From Aliidiomarina taiwanensis (GTDB taxonomy: Bacteria; Pseudomonadota; Gammaproteobacteria; Enterobacterales; Alteromonadaceae): a stretch of 64,000 nucleotides of DNA. The stretch is taken from positions 124,001 to 188,000 of the forward strand of contig NZ_PIPQ01000002.1 in NCBI RefSeq assembly GCF_003987015.1, read 5' to 3'. Below the pieces are notes generated by a model that made no database searches, was not told the origin of the DNA, and was given only the letters and a program-made list of their open reading frames with translations. A program made the position numbers and the translations under genes. Below, piece after piece: positions 9,392-18,695 of the stretch; the stretch's first letter is position 1, and every line of letters begins with the position of its first letter.

Positions 9392-9538
9392 CAGAGAAAT
9401 AAAGTAAACACCCTTTTTTAGCTCTTTAAAAAATAGACAGACAAAACAACAAGTTCCAAATCAGCCTTAAATATTGGGTATAATGAGTAAAAACATGCAG
9501 TACACTGTTACTGCATGTTTTTTTGTTCAATTTTTATT
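9392..9538 (+). promoter_or_regulatory. CRISPR leader with TATAAT box and terminator-like hairpin
   Basis: The 147 bp between csy4 and the first repeat are AT-rich as expected for a leader. TATAAT at 9479-9484 is a good -10; the -35 is weak (TTCCAA near 9454, 19-nt spacing). At 9491-9520 lies a perfect inverted repeat, AAACATGCAGTA-CACTGT-TACTGCATGTTT, followed by a T tract (9518-9524), so it looks like an intrinsic terminator. A transcript from the TATAAT box would start at or near the hairpin's first base. It may end the cas transcript, be a 5' structure of pre-crRNA, or be a protein-binding dyad. The leader also contains CCCTTTTTTAGCTCTTTAAA near 9411-9430, of the kind seen in I-F leaders. 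Confidence 0.7.
9491..9524 (+). terminator. Terminator-like hairpin between cas operon and CRISPR array
   Basis: The arms (9491-9502 and 9509-9520) are perfectly complementary over 12 bp with a 6-nt loop, and seven T residues follow (9518-9524). It ends 14 nt before the first repeat. The stem is only moderately GC-rich, so termination may be partial. By position it could end csy4 transcripts, yet it lies downstream of the candidate leader promoter. Confidence 0.55.
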
Positions 9539-12500
9539 GTTCGCTGCCGCACAGGCAGCTTAGAAATTCATAAATTACAGCACAGAATTGATAACTGCGT
9601 TCGCTGCCGCACAGGCAGCTTAGAAATTGCGGAATGAAGTAAATAATCGTTCCCTTGCGTTCGCTGCCGCACAGGCAGCTTAGAAAACAACCGAGTTTTC
9701 ATCTTCTTTCAGCGCAGAGTTCGCTGCCGCACAGGCAGCTTAGAAAATGACAGCCAAAGCTTTAAACCGCCACCTGACGTTCGCTGCCGCACAGGCAGCT
9801 TAGAAAAGTTGCGTATCCGTGATTTAGTTGCAAACATCGTTCGCTGCCGCACAGGCAGCTTAGAAAAGACCCTGAACCTATTCCCGATAATGCTTTATGT
9901 TCGCTGCCGCACAGGCAGCTTAGAAAATAGAGGCTGTTGCTTTCGTTTCGCATCGTAAGTTCGCTGCCGCACAGGCAGCTTAGAAACCGCACAAACTGAA
10001 CATACTGCGTAGGCATGGGTTCGCTGCCGCACAGGCAGCTTAGAAATAACATGAGCATCAAGCAGCTTTGCATCTTGTGTTCGCTGCCGCACAGGCAGCT
10101 TAGAAATAACTACTTGCTAAAAGGTCAGAAAGTCATGGGTTCGCTGCCGCACAGGCAGCTTAGAAATTCGCGCGCTCAATCACTTCTTCGATGATGATGT
10201 TCGCTGCCGCACAGGCAGCTTAGAAATCAAAAAAGATTTGTCGGAAAGTTCGACGAACGTTCGCTGCCGCACAGGCAGCTTAGAAAAAACTCACGCTCGA
10301 ACATCTCGGCGATTTCTGGTTCGCTGCCGCACAGGCAGCTTAGAAATTCTTGGTCCATCTACTTCAACGGTGAAGTTTGTTCGCTGCCGCACAGGCAGCT
10401 TAGAAAAATGGCGGTGGTAAAGCAAAAGGTTCGAATGGGTTCGCTGCCGCACAGGCAGCTTAGAAAAATCGGCGTTGATGTTATAGCGTTATATGACGGT
10501 TCGCTGCCGCACAGGCAGCTTAGAAACGTCAACGCATTGATATCTTGCTGAATCTGAAGTTCGCTGCCGCACAGGCAGCTTAGAAAGAAACTCGCGGCAA
10601 GAAAAAAGAGTACGTGTTGTTCGCTGCCGCACAGGCAGCTTAGAAAGGATTAAAGTTGACCCTGACACGCAAGAAGAAGTTCGCTGCCGCACAGGCAGCT
10701 TAGAAACAATAGGGCTTTCACAAAAGAAACACTCTACCGGTTCGCTGCCGCACAGGCAGCTTAGAAATGTGCGCCCAGTCCGAGCGGTGCTAGTATCGGG
10801 TTCGCTGCCGCACAGGCAGCTTAGAAATTCGATACGCTTAAACACGTACTCTTTTTTCTGTTCGCTGCCGCACAGGCAGCTTAGAAAAGTGATGATAAAC
10901 TCGCGCATCTTATCGAACGGTTCGCTGCCGCACAGGCAGCTTAGAAAGTATGAATCGACCACCTCATCTCCCACCTCTGGTTCGCTGCCGCACAGGCAGC
11001 TTAGAAAAGATTAAAATCCTAGCCACCACCACCATAGACGTTCGCTGCCGCACAGGCAGCTTAGAAAACCTCACCAACCGGCGGTAACCACCCATTATCG
11101 TTCGCTGCCGCACAGGCAGCTTAGAAATAAAAGCGGATCGCATGATGGAAGAAAACTTGGTTCGCTGCCGCACAGGCAGCTTAGAAATAAAAAAGGATAC
11201 AAAAAAGCACAATCGGCTGGTTCGCTGCCGCACAGGCAGCTTAGAAAATTTGTTTTTAAAGTGGCAGCGAGAGCAGCTAGTTCGCTGCCGCACAGGCAGC
11301 TTAGAAATCAACCACTGCCACATCAATTAAGCCCGTAAAGTTCGCTGCCGCACAGGCAGCTTAGAAAACTTCGGCGATTTGATTTGTACCGATTTGGATG
11401 TTCGCTGCCGCACAGGCAGCTTAGAAAGAAGGAAAAGGTAAAGGCATCGGCAAACCGTGGTTCGCTGCCGCACAGGCAGCTTAGAAAACGGGGCAACACT
11501 AACTACGGCAGGGCGCACGGTTCGCTGCCGCACAGGCAGCTTAGAAAATCAAGCTCATTCAGTGTTTGCTTTAGCTTTGGTTCGCTGCCGCACAGGCAGC
11601 TTAGAAACATGCAGCCAAGCCTCGAAAATCAGCGGTAACGTTCGCTGCCGCACAGGCAGCTTAGAAACGACGAAACCCGCATCGACATTATTGGCACGAG
11701 TTCGCTGCCGCACAGGCAGCTTAGAAATCGCAGGATGTCGGTTTGTTGAGCAGGGAGAAGTTCGCTGCCGCACAGGCAGCTTAGAAAAATCGTTTTTATT
11801 ACTCATCATTCTCTCTCCGGTTCGCTGCCGCACAGGCAGCTTAGAAATTACCGATAGTGATGGAGCGAACAATAAATTCGTTCGCTGCCGCACAGGCAGC
11901 TTAGAAAAGTCACTACATAAACCTTGCTATGGTTCGTAAGTTCGCTGCCGCACAGGCAGCTTAGAAAAGTAAAGATCGCACGCTTTGTGGCAATGATCAG
12001 TTCGCTGCCGCACAGGCAGCTTAGAAAACACCCTCGACAGTAACTGGGAAAGTCACACCGTTCGCTGCCGCACAGGCAGCTTAGAAAGTCACGGCAGAAC
12101 CAACCAAAAATTTAACCTTGTTCGCTGCCGCACAGGCAGCTTAGAAAATTGCAGAGTCAGGTACGGTGACTGTTGATTCGTTCGCTGCCGCACAGGCAGC
12201 TTAGAAACTGCAATGCTGTCTTGTTAGCTTTGACAATAAGTTCGCTGCCGCACAGGCAGCTTAGAAACACTAAAATCCATTGCAGATAGTAACAAGCGTG
12301 TTCGCTGCCGCACAGGCAGCTTAGAAAAGAAAGAAGAATTTTGTATGTATTCATAACATGTTCGCTGCCGCACAGGCAGCTTAGAAAAGACGCCGATCCG
12401 ACTGCCCCGCCTATCCCTAGTTCGCTGCCGCACAGGCAGCTTAGAAAAGACGGCGAAACTATTTACTGTTACGCTACAGGTTCGCTGCCGCACAGGCAGC

Positions 12501-13948
12501 TTAGAAAACCTTTTTAGTTAGTTAAAATAGGCGGCTATTGTTCGCTGCCGCACAGGCAGCTTAGAAACATCGATTTGCTAGTGACAAGCGTTTAAGCTGG
12601 TTCGCTGCCGCACAGGCAGCTTAGAAACAGTGAAAAGTAATAGCGATGTGGCTGCTAGCGGTTCGCTGCCGCACAGGCAGCTTAGAAATTAAAATCCGCT
12701 GCACTCGCTTAGATATAGCGGTTCGCTGCCGCACAGGCAGCTTAGAAATGCATCTGACATAACGCCGATGGCCGCCGATGGTTCGCTGCCGCACAGGCAG
12801 CTTAGAAAAAGTGGCAGTAATCGTGCCGACCGCTTTCCAGGTTCGCTGCCGCACAGGCAGCTTAGAAAACCCGAATCTATACCTACAACATGAAAACTAT
12901 GTTCGCTGCCGCACAGGCAGCTTAGAAATGCCGCTTCTTTACTATCTAATTCAACGCCTGGTTCGCTGCCGCACAGGCAGCTTAGAAATGCCAGGGTTCC
13001 GAACAGCGATGATTATATTAGTTCGCTGCCGCACAGGCAGCTTAGAAATGACTCAACAACGACTTCATAACGCCGCACAAGTTCGCTGCCGCACAGGCAG
13101 CTTAGAAAAACCTTTTTTAGATTTTAAATAATACATATAAGTTCGCTGCCGCACAGGCAGCTTAGAAAATCTGAAAAACTCCTAGTGTTTCCACACTTTA
13201 GTTCGCTGCCGCACAGGCAGCTTAGAAATCGTCCACGGCTTCTAAAATCTCTTGCTCAATGTTCGCTGCCGCACAGGCAGCTTAGAAACATTCGTGGATG
13301 CTCATCAAGTGCCAGCCAGCGTTCGCTGCCGCACAGGCAGCTTAGAAAGCTTGCACGTAAGTTTTTGAGAACTCGCTGAAGTTCGCTGCCGCACAGGCAG
13401 CTTAGAAATTTCAACTCAACTCAAGTTTTAGAAATAGACCGTTCGCTGCCGCACAGGCAGCTTAGAAAATGTACGGAAGCGAGCGAAGGAGTCTCCCTGA
13501 GTTCGCTGCCGCACAGGCAGCTTAGAAAAGACGATTGTGCTTGCTGAGAACTGGGCAGGCGTTCGCTGCCGCACAGGCAGCTTAGAAATATGATTATATC
13601 TGGAGGTCGTAAGTAATGCCGTTCGCTGCCGCACAGGCAGCTTAGAAACGAAACAAACGAACAGGGGCGCGTCGTCCACAGTTCGCTGCCGCACAGGCAG
13701 CTTAGAAATTAAAAACATATGCCGTTCGCTCTACAAGAGGGTTCGCTGCCGCACAGGCAGCTTAGAAATTACTAATAGGGGGGTCTAATACCTAAAGTCA
13801 GTTCGCTGCCGCACAGGCAGCTTAGAAACATCATTTCGCATGTGGTGCAGTTCTTCACGAGTTCGCTGCCGCACAGGCAGCTTAGAAAGTTGGCACCTGT
13901 TTGAATTGATGGTTGTGAAGGTTCGCTGCCGCACAGGCAGCTTAGAAA
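9539..13948 (+). CRISPR. Type I-F CRISPR array: 74 repeats, 73 spacers
   Basis: A 28-nt repeat beginning GTTCGCTGCC and ending GGCAGCTTAGAAA recurs every 60 nt. Repeats start at 9539 (20 copies to 10679), 10740 (32 copies to 12600) and 12661 (22 copies to 13921). All copies look identical, including the last. Spacers are 32 nt except two of 33 nt (10707-10739 and 12628-12660). The repeat has a CTGCC/GGCAG 5-bp stem with a GCACA loop; cleavage by Csy4 after base 20 would leave the 8-nt handle CTTAGAAA. This sequence class and the handle are those of subtype I-F. The leader and cas operon are on the 5' side, so the newest spacers are nearest 9567. No two spacers are identical. Spacers 18 and 22 overlap by 19 nt on opposite strands. 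Confidence 0.99.
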
Positions 13949-14096
13949 GTTAAGATGAGGTGTACCCATCCGCTGCAGCTAAGGTAGGTATAATTTTTCG
14001 ACTTTTACCTAAACAAAACGCCCAACCCCAACTATACTTATTAAGCTAGCTTGTTTTTTGTACGGGTTAGCCAACCATTCATGTTGGAGGTGCAGT
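13949..14096 (+). promoter_or_regulatory. Array-distal spacer region with promoter-like boxes for the lipoprotein gene
   Basis: The 148 bp after the last repeat hold CGCTGCAGCTAAG at 13971-13983, which resembles a repeat with its hairpin loop deleted. Two -10-like boxes follow, TATAAT at 13989-13994 and TATACT at 14033-14038, neither with a convincing -35. GGAGG at 14087-14091 is the ribosome site of the next gene. Confidence 0.3.
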
Positions 14097-14318
14097 ATGC
14101 GTAAACAACATATATTACTCATAGCGGCGGTTTCTGTTGCTATGGCGGGTTGCTCGTCTATGTCGAAGAACGAAAAAATGAGTGCTGTAAATGCAGAACA
14201 TTACGAAGTGGACTGGGAATATGTTTCCATGGTTGAAAAAAGTAATCGTAATGGTGCTGCTCCTGCTCGGGTTATTTGGGTAAACCCACCAGTTAAAAAA
14301 ACCGAAGAAGGCCGCTAG
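14097..14318 (+). CDS. Small hypothetical lipoprotein
   Basis: The ATG at 14097 has GGAGG 6 nt upstream, giving a 73-aa product; an upstream in-frame ATG at 14058 lacks such a site and would spoil the signal peptide. Residues 1-18 form a classic lipoprotein signal (MRKQHILLIAAVSVAMAGC) with lipobox MAGC, so the mature protein should be lipidated at Cys19. The rest is short and polar (NAEHYEVDWEYVSMVEKSN), ending in a proline- and lysine-rich tail. I do not recognise the family. Residue 20 of the precursor is Ser rather than Asp, which favours outer-membrane sorting by the +2 rule. It stands alone between the CRISPR array and ompR. Confidence 0.7.
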   Translation: MRKQHILLIAAVSVAMAGCSSMSKNEKMSAVNAEHYEVDWEYVSMVEKSNRNGAAPARVIWVNPPVKKTEEGR

Positions 14319-14426
14319 TCTCGGCGCCAGTTGCGTTAACACTATGTTACAAGGACGAGCATTTTTGCTTGGCATATGACGTGCTTAGCCCCTACACTAT
14401 TGGTTCTAATTTGTTGGGGGTAAAAC

Positions 14427-15146
14427 GTGAGTGAACTGGCTGAGCGGCTGTTAATTGTTGACGACGACGCGAGACTGCGTGCGTTATTAGAGCGCTACTT
14501 TACTGAGCAGGGGTTTCAGGTGCGTGCCGTGGCGGACGCTGTGCACATGGACCGTTTGTTACTGCGAGAAACTTTTCACTTAATTGTGCTCGACTTAATG
14601 TTGCCTGGTGAGAATGGCTTGTCTATTTGTAAACGGCTGCGCGAGAAAGGAAATAACTTGCCTATTATTATGCTAACGGCAAAAGGCGACGAAGCGGACC
14701 GCATTTTAGGCTTGGAAGTGGGTGCAGACGACTATATGCCCAAGCCGTTTAACCCGCGCGAGCTGTTGGCGAGGGTGCGGGCTGTGTTGCGGCGGCAAAC
14801 CCGTGAGGCACCGGGAGCGCCTAGTGCTGAAAGTGAGGTGGTGGCCTTTGGTGGTTTTGAGTTTAACTTGGGCACGCGGGAACTGTTGGCGGGCGACAAG
14901 GTAATAAATTTAACCAGTGGCGAGTTTGCGGTACTGAAAGCGCTGGTAAACCACCCGCGGGAGCCCTTGTCCCGCGACAAACTGATGCACCTGGCTCGTG
15001 GTCGCGACTATAGCGCTATGGAGCGCAGTATTGATGTGCAGGTGTCGCGCTTACGGCGCATTATTGAAGCCGACCCAACCAGCCCGCGGTACTTACAAAC
15101 CGTGTGGGGGCTAGGGTATGTGTTTGTGCCCGACGGTGTGGCCTAA
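14427..15146 (+). CDS. ompR: OmpR-family response regulator
   Basis: This 239-aa protein is the DNA-binding half of an EnvZ/OmpR osmosensing pair. The receiver domain (1-120) has the acidic pocket VDDD near residues 11-14, phosphoacceptor Asp56 in VLDLMLPGENG, Thr in MLTAKG and Lys in MPKPFNPRE. The C-terminal winged helix (about 140-235) contains LTSGEFAVLKALVNHPREPL and the recognition segment MERSIDVQVSRLRRIIEADP, very close to E. coli OmpR. GTG 14427 is the start, preceded by TTGGGGG. envZ follows after 6 nt, so the pair is one operon. Confidence 0.95.
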   Translation: MSELAERLLIVDDDARLRALLERYFTEQGFQVRAVADAVHMDRLLLRETFHLIVLDLMLPGENGLSICKRLREKGNNLPIIMLTAKGDEADRILGLEVGADDYMPKPFNPRELLARVRAVLRRQTREAPGAPSAESEVVAFGGFEFNLGTRELLAGDKVINLTSGEFAVLKALVNHPREPLSRDKLMHLARGRDYSAMERSIDVQVSRLRRIIEADPTSPRYLQTVWGLGYVFVPDGVA

Positions 15147-15152
15147 CCTTTT

Positions 15153-16466
15153 ATGAAGCTGCTTCCTCGCACGGCCTTTAGCCGTACTTTGGTACTATTG
15201 GTTAGCGTATTGCTTATTAACCAAGTGGTGTCGTACCTGATGATCACCCTCTATGTGGTGAAGCCGGGGGTGCAGCAAATGAGCTACTTGGTTGCCAAGC
15301 AAATTCAAACCCACCAGTTAATTGCTCAGCAGCGCTTGCTTCCTAACTTACAACAAGGCTACCAAGAAATTTCTGGGGTGGAGGAATTTACCTTGGAGCA
15401 AGCGGCTGTGCGCGGCTTGCAAGGGGCTACAGCTTATTCCTTTATTGCCAATGAAGTAAGTAAGGTGCTGCAACAGCCTGTGGAAGTACGCTTTCGCCAA
15501 ACCGATGTTATTCAAGTGTGGGTACAAATTGACGGGCAACAAAGCTGGTATCGGGTCGAATTAGAAGGCTTTAACGAAGGTGAAGTGCCGCCCTTGCTTT
15601 TATACCTGTTACTCATTGGGGTGCTAAGTATTGCCGGTGGGGCTTGGTTTGCGCGCTGGCTAACACGGCCCTTAAGGCGCTTACAACAAGCCGCCTTCGA
15701 CATGAGCCGTGGGGTGTACAACCAAAAGCTGCCGGAAGCGGGAGTTTCGGAAGTGCGCAGTGTGACGCGTGCCTTTAACCATATGGCACATAGTATGGAG
15801 AAGTTAGAAGCGGACCGGTCTTTATTATTAGCGGGTATTTCCCATGACTTGCGCACGCCGCTTACGCGCATACGGTTGGCGGCTGAAATGCTGGCGCCGA
15901 CAGGCGAAGCAGCAGAGCAAGATCCTATGTTTGCGGGGATTGTGCACGACATAGACGACATGAATGCGATTGTGGATCAGTTTGTGGACTTTGTGCGTTC
16001 GCCCGAAATGGGTGAACAAGCCTTGGTGCAATTAAACGAGCTCATACACGACGTGGCCTTAACTAATGAGTACACGGAGTTAGAGCCCATTCAGCTCATG
16101 TTGAGCAACGACTTGCCGGCGGTTTGGGTTAATGAAACGGCGATAAAGCGGGTATTAGCTAACCTGGTGGTGAATGCGCGTCGCTATGGCGAGCCCCCTA
16201 TTGTTATTGCCTCGGGCGTGGACAAGCGTGCCAACCAAGTGTGGTTTGAGGTACGGGATGGCGGCAAAGGTATTGCTCAGGAAGCTTTTGAACATATGTG
16301 CGCGCCTTTTAGCCAAGGTAATGCTGCGCGAAGTGGGGAAGGAACCGGCTTAGGGCTGGCCATAGTGCGTCGGATAGTCGACGCACACGGTGGCCAGTTA
16401 CGTATGCAGCAAGAGCCGGGCGGCTTTTGTGTACGGGTGGAATTACCCTTAAAGAGCCGCCATTAA
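15153..16466 (+). CDS. envZ: EnvZ-type sensor histidine kinase
   Basis: The 437-aa inner-membrane kinase should phosphorylate the adjacent OmpR. Two membrane segments (about 12-36 and 148-172) flank a periplasmic domain of roughly 110 residues. A HAMP linker (about 170-220) leads to the dimerisation helix with the H-box [15 protein letters not shown], where His231 is the expected phosphorylation site. The ATPase domain shows the N-box [10 protein letters not shown] (about 337-346), DGGKGI and the G-box [13 protein letters not shown]. The start, [20 protein letters not shown], resembles EnvZ. There is little of a ribosome site before the ATG, which suggests coupling to ompR. Its stop lies 8 nt from the convergent sthA stop. 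Confidence 0.93.
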   Translation: MKLLPRTAFSRTLVLLVSVLLINQVVSYLMITLYVVKPGVQQMSYLVAKQIQTHQLIAQQRLLPNLQQGYQEISGVEEFTLEQAAVRGLQGATAYSFIANEVSKVLQQPVEVRFRQTDVIQVWVQIDGQQSWYRVELEGFNEGEVPPLLLYLLLIGVLSIAGGAWFARWLTRPLRRLQQAAFDMSRGVYNQKLPEAGVSEVRSVTRAFNHMAHSMEKLEADRSLLLAGISHDLRTPLTRIRLAAEMLAPTGEAAEQDPMFAGIVHDIDDMNAIVDQFVDFVRSPEMGEQALVQLNELIHDVALTNEYTELEPIQLMLSNDLPAVWVNETAIKRVLANLVVNARRYGEPPIVIASGVDKRANQVWFEVRDGGKGIAQEAFEHMCAPFSQGNAARSGEGTGLGLAIVRRIVDAHGGQLRMQQEPGGFCVRVELPLKSRH

Positions 16467-16474
16467 ATGCTTGC

Positions 16475-17902
16475 TTAGTTCTTCGGTGCTAGCCGGTTCA
16501 TGCCGTTGAGTGCCGCCACACGGTAAGCTTCAGCCATGGTGGGGTAGTTAAAGGTGGTATTAATAAAGTAGTTAATATTATTTCCACCGTTTTTCTGTTC
16601 CATAATGGCTTGGCCGATATGAATAATTTCTGAGGCTCGCTCGCCGAAGCAGTGAATGCCTAATATTTCCAGCGTGTCGCGGTGGAAAATAAGTTTTAAG
16701 CTGCCCACGTCGCTGTCGGCAATTTGTGCCCGAGCCAAGTGTTTAAATTGGGCGCGACCCACTTCGTAAGGCACATTGTCGGCAGTTAGCTGCTCTTCTG
16801 TGGCGCCTACCGAGCTAATTTCTGGAATGGTGTAAATACCCGTGGGTATGTCGGAGATAAGCTTGGTTTCGCAGGTGCCTTCGAGCATGGCTGTGGCGGC
16901 AATGCGGCCTTGGTCGTAAGCGGCACTGGCTAAGCTTGGGTAGCCAATAATGTCGCCCACGGCGTATACGTTGTCTACGTTGGTGCGGTAGTTCGGGTCG
17001 ACTTCTAGTTGGCCTCTGTGGTTAGCTTCTAGGCCAATGGCTTCTATATTTAAGCGTTCAATATTACCTGAACGGCCGTTGGCGAATAACAAACAGTCAG
17101 CATACATGCGCTTGCCCGACGTGGTGGTTAAAATAACTCCGTCGTCGCGGCCTTCAATGGTTTTGTATTCTTCACCGTGACGAATAATAACCCCGTTATT
17201 GCGCAGGTGATAGCTAATCGCGTCGGAGAACTCCGAGTCGAGGAACGACAGCAGGCGTTCGCGGTTATTCACCAAGTCCACTTTCACCCCAAGCCCACGG
17301 AAAATACTAGCGTACTCACAACCAATCACCCCAGCTCCAACAATAATAATAGAGCGTGGGTCGTGCTGCAGGGTGAGCACTGTGTCGGAGTCGTAAATGC
17401 GTGGGTGGGCAAAGTCTACATCGGCGGGGCGATAAGGCCGCGAGCCGGTGGCGATAACCACGTTCTTCATTTGAATACATTCAATAGAGCCGTCGTGTTT
17501 CTTTACTTGCAAGTGGTTTTTGTCAAGGAACGAGGCAGAGCCATGAATGACACTGACGTCGTTGCGCACATAAAAGCTACTACGCAGGTTCACTTGTTTG
17601 CGAATGACGGTTTCCGAATGATGCAGTATTTCTTTAAAGGACAAGCGCCGCGGCACCTGGTCTTTCTTAAACAAGGGGCTGGCGTTGTATTCGATAAGGC
17701 GGTTCACCGAATGGCGCAAAGCTTTCGAAGGGATGGTGCCTCTGTGAGTGCAGTTGCCTCCAAGCCGCGGATTGGCTTCAACAATGGCCACTTTTTGGCC
17801 ACGTTTGGCCAGCATCATGGCGGCTCCTTCACCCGCTGGGCCTGAGCCAATCACGACAAAGTCGTACGATGCGGTTACTTTCTTGCTGTGGTGCTTGGGC
17901 AT
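16475..17902 (-). CDS. sthA: Soluble pyridine nucleotide transhydrogenase
   Basis: SthA is a cytoplasmic FAD enzyme that transfers hydride between NADPH and NAD+, draining excess NADPH. The 475-aa sequence has the N-terminal FAD dinucleotide fold [10 protein letters not shown] (17-26) and then [19 protein letters not shown]. In place of the two redox cysteines of dihydrolipoamide dehydrogenases it has C-T-H, the form seen in SthA. A second nucleotide-binding fold, [20 protein letters not shown], and the C-terminal dimer domain with [20 protein letters not shown] and [17 protein letters not shown] match E. coli SthA closely. A TGAGGAG ribosome site precedes the ATG. The gene is convergent with envZ and monocistronic. 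Confidence 0.96.
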   Translation of the reverse strand: MPKHHSKKVTASYDFVVIGSGPAGEGAAMMLAKRGQKVAIVEANPRLGGNCTHRGTIPSKALRHSVNRLIEYNASPLFKKDQVPRRLSFKEILHHSETVIRKQVNLRSSFYVRNDVSVIHGSASFLDKNHLQVKKHDGSIECIQMKNVVIATGSRPYRPADVDFAHPRIYDSDTVLTLQHDPRSIIIVGAGVIGCEYASIFRGLGVKVDLVNNRERLLSFLDSEFSDAISYHLRNNGVIIRHGEEYKTIEGRDDGVILTTTSGKRMYADCLLFANGRSGNIERLNIEAIGLEANHRGQLEVDPNYRTNVDNVYAVGDIIGYPSLASAAYDQGRIAATAMLEGTCETKLISDIPTGIYTIPEISSVGATEEQLTADNVPYEVGRAQFKHLARAQIADSDVGSLKLIFHRDTLEILGIHCFGERASEIIHIGQAIMEQKNGGNNINYFINTTFNYPTMAEAYRVAALNGMNRLAPKN

Positions 17903-17971
17903 AGGCTCCTCAAATGCTGCTAACTGTGTGCTATATATGGAATTGTAACTTAAAACTGCATGGAATGGGTA

Positions 17972-18628
17972 TCAATTGAGTGTATGTAACTCTGCAAAAG
18001 ATGCCACCGACATATGCCGGCTAAAGCGTGTTGCTGGCTTTTGGCTGTCGGGTGTTTCAATACCAAGGGTGTAACGAATACCAAAAGTACGTGCGCTGTC
18101 GAGTATGTGTTCACCGTCGTCGACAAAAAGGGTGCGTTTTGGGTCGAAGTGGTAATGGGTTTGCAGGTTTTGCCAAAGCTCTTGAAATTCTTTGCAGTAA
18201 CCGAAGCTATGGGTTGAAAATTGCTCTGGGCAGCGTGTTTTTAAGTCCGTGTACTGGTTTTTGAGTGCCAACACGTCGGGGTGCGCGTTGGTGATAATAG
18301 CCATGTCTTTGCCTGCTTGTTTTAGGGCGTCCAAGAAACCCGGAGCGTCGGGCCGATACTTTATTTTATTGGCGTAGTGCTTTTTCAGAGCCCGAATAGG
18401 CAGCTCGAGTGTTTGCTCCCAATAGTCAATGCAATACCAGTGCAGGGTACCTGCCACTTGGCTGAACGCGTGGTTAAAAAAAGCTTGGGCTTCTGGTGTG
18501 GCAATATTATGCTCTTTGGCGTAGCACTCAAGGATGTACTGATTCCAAAAATGGTTGTCGTAATGGAGGTCCAGCAACGTGCCGTCCATGTCGAGTAATA
18601 CTGTGTCTATGTCGGACCAATTTAACAT
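17972..18628 (-). CDS. yrfG: GMP/IMP nucleotidase, HAD family
   Basis: This 218-aa protein resembles E. coli YrfG, a HAD phosphatase that dephosphorylates GMP and IMP. HAD motif I is DMDGTLLDL (about 13-21), where the two Asp residues are nucleophile and acid. Motif II is IITNAHPDVL, and motif IV is LFVDDGEHILDSARTFGIRY. The cap region includes HWYCIDYWEQTLELPI, close to the YrfG sequence. It is divergent from nudE across 67 bp, the same neighbour arrangement as in E. coli. Confidence 0.9.
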   Translation of the reverse strand: MLNWSDIDTVLLDMDGTLLDLHYDNHFWNQYILECYAKEHNIATPEAQAFFNHAFSQVAGTLHWYCIDYWEQTLELPIRALKKHYANKIKYRPDAPGFLDALKQAGKDMAIITNAHPDVLALKNQYTDLKTRCPEQFSTHSFGYCKEFQELWQNLQTHYHFDPKRTLFVDDGEHILDSARTFGIRYTLGIETPDSQKPATRFSRHMSVASFAELHTLN

Positions 18629-18695
18629 GACGTTTCCCCGTGGTTTGGTTATGGTATGAATTCAATACCGGATTGGAGCGAAGAGCAAAAACATT

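Noticed and set aside
10318..11371. Ten-base match between spacers 13 and 31 (TCGGCGATTT)
   Set aside because: With 73 spacers a few 10-mers are expected to recur by chance; no longer overlap exists.
13561..13620. Repeat-spacer unit 68 as a functional ribosome site and start codon
   Set aside because: The GGAGG and ATG belong to an acquired spacer; the following frame runs into repeats and is not a gene here.
9539..13948. Spacers matching this chromosome window (self-targeting)
   Set aside because: I checked a few by eye and saw only matches of about 11 nt or less, as expected by chance. A full search was not possible.
9762..13969. Many open frames across the array with repeated peptides such as SKLPVRQRT, VRCRTGSLE, FLSCLCGSE and SLPHRQLRK
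   Set aside because: They are translations of the CRISPR repeat in different frames; the 60-nt period is divisible by three, so frames stay open. No ribosome sites or family similarity.
17177..17845. A 222-codon open frame on the + strand
   Set aside because: It is antisense to sthA, which is strongly conserved with FAD and NAD motifs. The frame is open only by codon bias.
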